64,000 bases of DNA from Curvularia sp. ZM96 (lineage: Eukaryota > Ascomycota > Dothideomycetes > Pleosporales > Pleosporaceae). Positions 56,338 through 64,000 of the stretch are shown piece by piece. Both the position numbers and the translations under genes were made by a program. Numbering within the stretch: the first letter of the stretch is position 1; each line of letters starts with the position of its first letter. Below the pieces are notes generated by a model that saw only the letters and a list, made by a program, of their open reading frames with translations, had not been told where the DNA came from and did no database searches. The stretch covers positions 2,604,001 through 2,668,000 of the forward strand of contig JAJGBQ010000006.1 in the NCBI GenBank assembly GCA_022457065.1. The letters are read 5' to 3'.

Positions 56338-58974
56338 GGTGAAGGTGTTTCTTCAAATGTTCAACGTCCGGAGCAGAGGGGACGGCGGTTTGGAAGAGCT
56401 ACCAAAAATGTGCGTCGGTTGCTTTGGTTTGGCGGTGTGATGGGACTCGATGAAACAGGAGCCAATAAAACGGTTTGCAAAGCTCAAATGGTCCGTGTGC
56501 GTGACATCACCGGCTTCCCGAGGGCGCAGCAGCTGCAGCGGTAAGTTTCAGAGAACAGGTGTGTGTAGCAATGCACAACAGATGGTGGGAATGTTGAGCA
56601 GACGTTTTGTTGTAGCAAAACGGAAAACCAGAATCTTCGACGAGGGATGACGGGTATAGCAAGACATGACGATGATCCGACTGGTGCCTTGGCAATGGAG
56701 CACGTGCTGTGGGGAGTGGCCATCCCTGCATACGCCACAGAATCATTGGCACCCAGGCCACCGCCTAGCACTTCGACTTCTGTTGGGAGAGTCAGCTAGT
56801 CAATTGGCATGCAGCAGAGCCCTACATTCGCATTGGATACGTTTTGTTGCTCTCGTTCAGTCTGGTAAACTGAAGAGTGCGCACAGCGTACGCAGTGCAC
56901 CCCAACATTCTCCAAACTTTGTCTCGCCAGCCCCGCCAGAATTCGGTCCATTCGGGTACGCTATCCCACCACGCTATGGGCATCGCCAATCTCCGCCCGA
57001 GAATTCCGACACGAATACCCGTTTTTGTGTTACCTATGGATATTCTGTTCTTACTGGTTGACACGCTTTCCAGCCGCTGTCTCCATCATCTGCAACCTCA
57101 CCACACAAGCTGGTTATGTCAAGGAGTTCAAGTTTGCACAGGTTCTAGAGACAAAACATGTCTGATGGTTCATCACGCCGGCTGTGGATAGTTTGCTTAC
57201 AACCTGCACGCAAATGCTCCGATGCTTAACATCAGCTATCACACAGCTCATGCGGCGTAGCCATTATCGATTTGAGCTGCATGGGAAGCACTGAGGTTTG
57301 TGTCCAGAAGAGACGGGGAAAGTGATTGTTCGAAATAACAGGTACTGATGGCCGAATCAGATTGACTTCGTCTTAGGTCTTGGCCTGTACTTGGAGTGGA
57401 AAGTTAAGCAACGCACCACATGGTTGACTTGGCGACGACTAACAGACAAGGTATAATGCTTGGCATCAACTACACCTGAGCGTACTTGTTACTGGGCTAG
57501 TCTGTAGCCATCGGTTTGCTATGAGTCTCTTCTTCTTGACCTTCTCTTCAGGTCACACCAGCATCTCACAGGACGGTATCTGACGCCATCGGACATTCTC
57601 GAAATGCTAACGGCCCGATGCATGAACTCAGTGATGATGGGCCGTACGCCATGCTCCGTGCTAGTGGATAAGAGGTCGAGTCGAACGCCGTTAGTGCAAC
57701 GAACAATTGGTGTTTGGACTTTGGTACAAGAATTGATACCTCTCATCTGTGTGAGCGAACAAGGAGGTATAGATGGTTTTACGACGACCGTTGAGCAGAC
57801 ATTTGCTCCCGTGAGGCTTCCCACGCCAATATCCGCCATTGAGCATTCTTTATCACCAGATGAGATGAGATAAACTCTCTGGATTATGTGCGTATTGATA
57901 CTTTGATAGAATTGTTATCCGTAGTAGTCTGAGTGACGTTGCAATGCTTTTGTATTCGCACGATTCTGTCCGGTTATCGCCTCAGCTGAGAGAGTTGCGG
58001 TAGGTTGGCACTTGCACGGACGGTGTTGAATTAGTGAGTCGTTTCGAAACACAAGTGGACCGCCGACAGGGCAAGCTGAGATGGTCGAAGCGACTTTCAT
58101 GATAGCTGGGGTTGTTGGTATGAGGCTGGACCACGGGCCGTGTCCTGAGCGTGATTATCGATAAGCTCACACGCTAGCCGGACTCCGGCTGGCTGTCCAG
58201 AACAATCTTTGTTGCGTCGTCGACCCTTGAATGACTCGTCTTGGTGCGCTCTTGTATTCTCGATATTGGATTAACGACAGGATTTATTGCAGGAGTGTAT
58301 GGAACCATGATCATGCGACCCGCGCTGCCTTTATCCATCTCGTACCAGCTCGTACTCCGCTGAATCATCACCAACCGAGATGCACCCGCCACTGTCCATA
58401 TTGCACCCGGCTCACATCCGACCAGCAACTTTCGCCGCGTAATTGCTTGTTTTGTCCATGCAGGGCTGGTTCTGAACTATCGATTTCATAGTGACAGCAG
58501 ATCCCACGTCGCAGACACGAAGATGGGTGCGTCAGTGGTACCATGCATGGCTTGCCGCAGTCTGGGGAGCTTCGCTCGCTAATGCGCGCTCGCCAGTTAT
58601 GATTGCCTTGATTCGGCTGCATCGCCCTCCATTAGGAAACTCGGCGGCCTAGATACGAAAGCCAGGTGCTGGGTTGAAGAGGGGTTGCGCGGGAGTGGCA
58701 AAGACCACCGGCTAGCAGAACGTTAAGGGCATGCTTACTGCCGCTTCCGTCACACATCTGACTGGTGGTGCAGGGTGGCACTTAGCATGGAAAGTTACAA
58801 TGAGGCTGCCCTTATTTAGAAGTCACCAGGACCGAAAGTTATTATAAAGTTCCGTCGTTCCGCCTCTTTGAACTACATCCTCAACATTTACACCCTCAAC
58901 ACTTACCTCCTCAACGAAGCCTAAACCGATCCACAAACGGGAGCTACCTACAAACCCATTCCACTACCATCGCC
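56338..58974. other. 2.6-kb gene-poor divergent region
   Basis: It lies between the AVT-type gene (-) and a small secreted protein gene (+). Frames up to about 130 codons exist but none has a motif. The last 150 bp hold a TATA-like box. Confidence 0.45.
58840..58849 (+). promoter_or_regulatory. TATA-like box (TATTATAAAG)
   Basis: It lies about 126 bp before the ATG of the secreted protein gene, followed by a C-rich leader. This supports a regulated promoter. Confidence 0.5.
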
Positions 58975-59607
58975 ATGAAGGTCTCGTCGGTTGTCCTGTC
59001 CCTTGCTGCGGCTGCCATTGCTAGCGCACAAGACTGCTCTGTCTCCGAACCGTTTTACAACGTCACTTCCAAGCCTTTCCACCTTCTTGTGAAATCACAG
59101 GATGGAAAAGTCAACGACACGCTAAGTGCCTGCCACGTTGGTGCTGCGCTGGAATCACTCTGCCTTAGCAACGCAAAGTCACTTAGCAACACTTCTCCTA
59201 TCGCTGCGGCAGACTTCTACTTCAACACTTCCTCGTACTCTCAGGCACCAGATGCCTCCCTTACTGTTCCTGGTATCCTGGTGTGGAACCTACCGACCAG
59301 CACCATGAACGTCTCGTCCTCGGCAGCCTTTGAATACGATCCCACCTCTACTCTGGCAGTACCCATTCTCAGTCCAGGCAGCGACAGGCCTACGCTCCTG
59401 GCATTCGATTCCGACGACGTTTTGACGCTCCAGGCCTACGTCCGAGGCGAGAACAATACTGGCAGCTACCAGGAATTCTACCGCTGGTACGCTTGTGACA
59501 CCTACTACGCCAGCTACCAATACGCCAACCTCGTCTGGGCCTTGGGTTCGGCCAAGCCGGAGAACCCGAGCTGTGTTGCCGTCAATGTAACGCGGGTGTT
59601 TGTTTGA
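58975..59607 (+). CDS. Small secreted protein, unknown function
   Basis: Single exon, 210 aa. A clear signal peptide (MKVSSVVLSLAAAAIASA, cleavage before Q19) is followed by a mature chain of about 192 residues with five cysteines (in QDCS, SACHV, SLCLS, YACDT, PSCVA) and many NxS/T sites. The block FHLLVKSQDGKVNDTLSACHVGAALESLCL resembles a fungal secreted family I recall as DUF7907-like; I am not certain. No catalytic motif is seen. The odd Cys count and secretion make it a possible apoplastic effector or cell-surface protein; this is inference only. It stands alone in a gene-poor stretch. Confidence 0.8.
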   Translation: MKVSSVVLSLAAAAIASAQDCSVSEPFYNVTSKPFHLLVKSQDGKVNDTLSACHVGAALESLCLSNAKSLSNTSPIAAADFYFNTSSYSQAPDASLTVPGILVWNLPTSTMNVSSSAAFEYDPTSTLAVPILSPGSDRPTLLAFDSDDVLTLQAYVRGENNTGSYQEFYRWYACDTYYASYQYANLVWALGSAKPENPSCVAVNVTRVFV

Positions 59608-60801
59608 GGCTTTGGCAATGGCAGTAAAAGTATGATAGATTGATGAGATTGACAAGACGGGAGTGGCAGTTGGCCTCTAATGATAATTATTACGAGTTAC
59701 GTGCATTCAAGTAATCTATAATCACACTCATTCAATAGAATAACTATGTATTGTTAAGTTGCGCTCTTCATCATATGACTGCACTGATATGGTGGGCATA
59801 AGCCTGTACATACGCATTCTCCTCACATGGATGTATTTTTAGCTACTTGGCAATGACACCTGAAGCTCGGCTTTCCTCTCTTGCTTTGTTTAATCTTATT
59901 GGCATGTCATTTTCAGAGAGGGAAAAGGGCGACATGATGGAACCAAAGTATAGTTAGGGCAACTACTCAGAACCGCATGGAAAAGTTGGAGTAGCTGCCC
60001 TTTGCTAGATCTAAATTGCTTTTTTCGTTGGATTAAACAGAAAAACAATGCATGGCTTCAGATAGGCCCCGTTTGAGGTTTGCGTTGATGTCGAGATACG
60101 GAGTACAATAAGCACTAGTTTGGCTGCAAGGGGTCAGGAAACTTTATGTATTACCAGATATGCGGTAACAACTGGTGAAACAACGAAAAGAAAAGTGTTC
60201 ACGCTTGTAAATACACGAGATTGGGTGTCCAAACTTTCCTACAGTCAACACACAGCCAGTGCAGGCTATGAAGGACTTGGACACGTGATTCCCACCATGA
60301 CGCTTCCGCCCTAGCCGTCGCGATGATCAAAACAACGCTAGAACCGGTATTATACGAAGACCTAGTAGATGTTCGCCTTAATCGCAGCTCTAATGCGCCA
60401 CAACCAGGATTAACCCCATCTATTGGAATCGAGACTGCTCGAAAATATTACCAGCACCAGGATGCTCCATTACGCCACTCAGCCGAGCCACCAGCCACAG
60501 TGCGGCTACTTCTAGATCTCTTCTCCTCCGCGTCGATATTAAAGGCCTTTCCAAAAATGGATGCGTTTTTAAAGACGACAGCGTCTAGCTCTGCCGCACA
60601 GATCCGGGGATAACGCGTCTCCCAGGCTAGACGTCATTGTGCCTTCGTATAGCCGTGAGCTAAATATGGGCCAAAACATCAAAACCGCCTTTGATGTCGC
60701 CTAGACTTTGGCATTCATGAAGTAGTTTTCTAGCAATGACTTTGTGCTAACAGCGCAACGCATACTCACCGGCAGACTGCTTTTTGTTTCCATTCTTCCT
60801 C
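59608..60801. other. Intergenic, 1.2 kb
   Basis: AT-rich from 59640 to 60110. A 96-codon ATG frame at 60323-60613 (+) has no motif I know and probably is not a gene. Toward 60801 it should carry the promoter of the phosphodiesterase gene. Confidence 0.4.
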
Positions 60802-62178
60802 ATGGTTCCCCTGGCATTTCTCTTCTTGCCCTTTGCCCTCCTCATACGGTGTACCTACTCACAATCGCCATCTTCAAGTTTGAATACTCTCACACCTAGC
60901 GGTGTCGCTACATCTGGCATTGATGCGTTGACTACTAATCTCAGCCGCCTTTCAGGCGTGTCTATATATTCCACCACCACAAGACAGTCAAATGCCACAA
61001 CCACAACATCAACGGCAACCGAAGAAGTGACACATATAGCGGGGATAGCACCTTCAGGGAGTTCTTCGAATGCAACTGCTTCAAGAACAACATCTGTCGC
61101 CTCACGACCGACGGTTAACACCCAGCCTTGCAACGGATACGTCGAGTTCTGCGACCGCAAGTTCTCCAACGTCTCCATGGTTGTTGCACACAACAGTCCC
61201 TTTGTCAAGCCACACAACGCAGCGAGCAACCAGGACTATCCCGTTCTGACTCAGCTCCAAGATGGAATCCGAGGCTGTACGAAAAAACACTCAATCTCCT
61301 ATCGATTTCTCTGCTGACAGCCTCGAACAGTACAATTCGAGACGCACATGCCCAACGAGACCTCCGCAATCCATCTCTGCCACACGTCATGCGACCTCCT
61401 CGACGTCGGCCTCTTAGAAACCTACCTTTCAACAGTCAAAACCTGGCTCGACGAGAATCCCTTCGAAGTCATCGCCATCATGATGGGCAACAACAACGGC
61501 GACTCGTTCCGCATCACACCACAGCAATACGCCGCCGCATACTCTGCCTCAGGTATCCTCGAATACATCTGGACACCCCCAGCCCCCAGCATGAACCTGA
61601 CTTCATGGCCCACACTGAGCGAAATGATCCTCAAGCGCCAACGCGTCGTCGTCATGCTCGACTACAACGCCGACCAAGCCGCCGTGCCCTGGCTCCTGAA
61701 CGAATGGAACTACCAATGGCAAACTCCCTTTTCCCCTACCAACCCCTCCTTCCCCTGTACCCAACAGCGTCCCCCCGGGCAATCCCACGCCCTCTCCCGC
61801 GAACGCATGTACATGCTCAACCACAACCTCAACATCAACGTCAGTCTGCAGGGGATCCCTGATATTCTCATCCCCGCGTACTCGCTGCTCAACGAGGTCA
61901 ATGCTGTGCAGGGGAATGCGAGCGTTGGGTTGAATGTGAGAGAGTGTACGGCCATGTGGGATCGCCCGCCGAATTGGATTCTGGTGGATTACTACAATTT
62001 TGGGAATTTCAACGGCAGCGTGTTTGAGGTTGCGGCTGAGGCGAATGGGGTGCCGTTTCGGCCGGAGCAGTGCTGTGGGGGGTTAACGGCGAGTGAGGCG
62101 GGTTTGGGGAGGGCGAGGGCTGGGGTTGCGGTATGGGCAATGGGTGGGTTGTGGATGCTCTGGTGGTGGTTGTGGTGA
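60802..62178 (+). CDS. PLC-like phosphodiesterase, secreted, probably GPI-anchored
   Basis: Two exons (60802-61276 and 61331-62178), 54-bp intron, 440 aa. A signal peptide (MVPLAFLFLPFALLIRCTYS) leads to a Ser/Thr-rich stalk. Then comes a PI-PLC X-type TIM-barrel region: MVVAHNSPFVKPHN with a candidate catalytic His, LTQLQDGIRGLQFETH, and LCHTSCDLLDVGLLETYL with the second His. ENPFEVIAIMMGNN and RVVVMLDYN follow. The C-terminus ends in a hydrophobic, Trp-rich tail (AGVAVWAMGGLWMLWWWLW) typical of a GPI signal. The family resembles phosphatidylinositol-specific phospholipase C but many fungal members have unknown substrates. The joint TTA CAA TTC restores the conserved GLQFETH. Confidence 0.85.
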
Positions 62179-62515
62179 TGGAGTGTAGGCTGATGTTTGT
62201 AAGTATTAAGACTTTCTGTTGTTTGAGTTGATCAGTCACCTCCCTTTTCACATACATGTCTACTGTCAATCTCATAATATCCCAGTTGTCATCTGTGCAT
62301 GTGTATTTTTCATGTCATGGGTATCTCATCTACATATGAAATCGTACCGTGCTGCTACTGGCAGGGAGGTAGAAGAGTCTGATATCTGTCTCTCTTATTC
62401 CTCCGCACTGCATAACCTCCGCTTTGAAAAGATCAAATAAGCAGACCCGAACTTTTGCCTTCCTTCACATATCCCTTCCTTTTGCATCCTCCACATATTC
62501 ATCCCTCTTCCGCAC
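62179..62515. other. Convergent intergenic region
   Basis: 337 bp between the phosphodiesterase (+) and eL6 (-) stop codons; 3' UTR sequence only. Confidence 0.5.
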
Positions 62516-63203
62516 CTAAAACACCATCTGGTGCGGCCTCTCGTTCCCCCTCAGACTGAAGCTCGCGCTCAGATAGGCCTCAAGATCCGGCGTCTTCTTG
62601 ATAGTCGCCAGCACCGCCTTATCCACCTTCTTCTGGTCCTCGATGCGCTGAGGATCGACATCCTTCTTGGCGGGCGTCTCACCACCATCGTTGAAGAACG
62701 CATCTTCGTCGCCCGACTTCTTCTCGCGCGCCCAGTAGGCGTCTTCGCTCACGCGAGCAATCACGTCTGCGTCGACGGACGAGACATCGACGACGGTCGA
62801 GGTGGCGATGACGTAGCGGTGGTTGACGCGGCGCAGGGGCACGCCGTTGGACTTGAAGGGGCCCGTGATGAGAAGGATGCCTTGGTCGAGTTGGCGCAAA
62901 AGCACGACGCGCTTGCCACGGAAGCGGCCCGAAAGCAGGATGAGGACGGTGCCTGGGGCGAGGGAGTCGCGGTATTTGGTGGGGTGTGCGGTTTTGCGCG
63001 CCTGTGCGAGAAACACATGTGTTAACGTGGGATTCGTCGAGGGTTGGGTTTGTGAATTGCTTGTTTTCCCATCTCTCTCTTATGCTCCCTCCTTTTACTT
63101 TTTCTGATCTTTTTGCCAGTTGTCACTCTTGCTTCTCACGTACCTTCTTCATTTGCGCCTCCTCCTCGGCAGGATAGTACTTGGATGCCTTTTGGTCGGC
63201 CAT
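62516..63203 (-). CDS. RPL6: 60S ribosomal protein eL6 (L6)
   Basis: Two coding exons (63203-63144 and 63001-62516), 142-bp intron, 181 aa. The conserved core PGTVLILLSGRFRGKRVVLLRQLDQGILLITGPFK (given in parts as PGTVLILLSGRFRGKRVV and GILLITGPFK) is followed by NGVPLRRVNHRYVIATST. It ends NERPHQMVF. The protein belongs to the large ribosomal subunit. Exon 1 encodes MADQKASKYYPAEEEAQMKK. The chain is a little shorter at the N-terminus than in some fungi. The two ribosomal genes in the window are 29 kb apart and not linked as an operon. Confidence 0.94.
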
Positions 63204-63230
63204 TGTGTGTGTGTTGAAGGATTTGTGATT

Positions 63231-63306
63231 CTAAAAGGTAGAGGTCAGTATTTTGGTCGCCAATACTACACGAGTATTCAATGGCACAACCATGCCTTTC
63301 ACTTAC
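63231..63306 (-). other. Probable 5' UTR intron of the eL6 gene
   Basis: Read on the - strand: donor GTAAGTG ending at 63306, acceptor CCTTTTAG, 76 bp, ending 27 bp before the ATG at 63203. Confidence 0.5.
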
Positions 63307-63876
63307 ATTTTAGCAGGGTAGCCGTTGATGTAGTCGTCGCCGCGAATTCAAGACGCGGTCCATGTGCGAGCGCTTCGCTAAGGTCAGCCCTACGGAGGGC
63401 GCTAAAGGTGGACCGTCCCCGCAAAGTCAACACGCAATTGCAATTGTTCACGGCGCACGCGCATGTCCTTATTCGTCCCGTGTCCATGGGCATTTTCTTC
63501 GAACAGGCCCAACCCTGGGCACTGACCAGAGACAGCTAGCCCGGAGCCGGAACGAGCAAAAGACGTGTAATAGAGTACAGTTTGGATTCTCGGGTTCTGG
63601 ATTATTATACCAACTTTAGCCAAAAAGGTACACTGCCCAACCACCAGTGGATGGCAGGGGTATCGTCGAAAATCAAATAACAACCCGCGCTACAAAACCC
63701 CGCCATGCTCCCCAGTTGACGCCAAAACTACTCAATACACCGCCCGCATTCCCCCACAGAAAAAAAAGAAACGAAAAAGAGAAGACGTCGGTTCCCTCCA
63801 CATTACGTATATCTCAGGTCATGGTATGCGTCGATCGTAGATGCATTGCATATCGGTCGTGCGTGGTGCGTTTTGC
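63307..63876. promoter_or_regulatory. Promoter of the eL6 gene and 3' flank of next gene
   Basis: 570 bp. The part near 63307 should hold the eL6 promoter. No coding frame is supported. Confidence 0.45.
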
Positions 63877-63999
63877 TTATTTTCTGACATCGCTTTCCCG
63901 GCGGTGACTTGCGGCAATGCTGCTGGCGGCAATGCTGACGACATCGCTCATGCTGTCCTGGTCGCGCTGGTAGCTGTATTGCATTCCTGAGCCGGGTCC
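63877..63999 (-). CDS. C-terminal end of an unidentified gene
   Basis: On the - strand the frame from the right edge reads GPGSGMQYSYQRDQDSMSDV and then SIAASSIAASHRRESDVRK before a TAA at 63879-63877. The run of 40 sense codons with balanced Ser/Asp/Arg composition looks like a real disordered C-terminus. The family cannot be identified, and the gene continues outside the window. An alternative is that this is non-coding. Confidence 0.45.
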   Translation of the reverse strand, partial: GPGSGMQYSYQRDQDSMSDVVSIAASSIAASHRRESDVRK

Positions 64000-64000
64000 C

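Noticed and set aside
60323..60613. 96-codon + frame upstream of the PLC-like gene
   Set aside because: No family pattern; it could be a decayed repeat fragment, but no element ends were found.
1..64000. CRISPR arrays, insertion sequences, rRNA, secondary-metabolite cluster
   Set aside because: No regular spaced repeats, transposase or integrase frames, rRNA-like blocks, polyketide synthase or peptide synthetase modules were seen.

Overview
The window looks like a chromosome segment of a filamentous ascomycete, most likely a Dothideomycete close to Pleosporales (inferred from gene content, without a database search). The evidence is eukaryotic genes with many short introns of about 45-75 bp (GT donor, CTAAC-like branch, AG acceptor) on both strands. 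There is also a velvet regulator end, an NCE102-type MARVEL protein, a DUF7923-like CCCH protein, Uds1 and PLC-like GPI proteins. I rebuilt spliced models by hand. Every multi-exon model reported as a gene keeps frame and sums to a multiple of three.

Layout: 0-7 kb holds the C-terminus of a velvet (VosA-like) regulator, a SAS3-type MYST histone acetyltransferase with a PHD finger (-), a complex I NDUFA1-like subunit (+) containing a 4-nt exon, and an arylamine N-acetyltransferase (-). 7.7-18.4 kb holds a Uds1 coiled-coil protein (+), a TIR-like protein of unknown role (-), a 5'-nucleotidase-type metallophosphatase (-) and an ING/PHD chromatin reader (-). 20-25.8 kb is a run of + genes: a conserved Cys/His protein, an orphan coiled-coil protein, a MOSC-domain protein and a GH43 hydrolase without signal peptide. 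26.4-38.5 kb is a run of - genes: a type II membrane PLOD-like glycosyltransferase, a J-domain protein, ribosomal eL15 and a PSP1-domain protein.

38.5-45 kb is a 6.4-kb gene-poor interval with only weak coding hints. After it come NCE102-like (+), INCENP/Sli15 with a probable GC-AG intron (-), a CCCH zinc-finger protein (+), a GNAT acetyltransferase (+) and an AVT-type vacuolar amino-acid transporter (-). 56.3-62.2 kb is sparse and holds a small secreted protein and a GPI-type PLC-like phosphodiesterase (both +). The right end holds ribosomal eL6 (-) and the C-terminus of an unidentified gene (-).

Most genes are conserved housekeeping genes and do not form one pathway or a biosynthetic cluster. 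A loose theme is chromatin and chromosome control (velvet, SAS3, ING, INCENP). I found no clear transposon, CRISPR array, rRNA or tRNA. The most unusual items are the 4-nt and 9-nt exons, the GC-AG intron, the stand-alone TIR-like protein, the large gene-poor block and a few orphan or secreted proteins. I found no clearly new multi-gene system.
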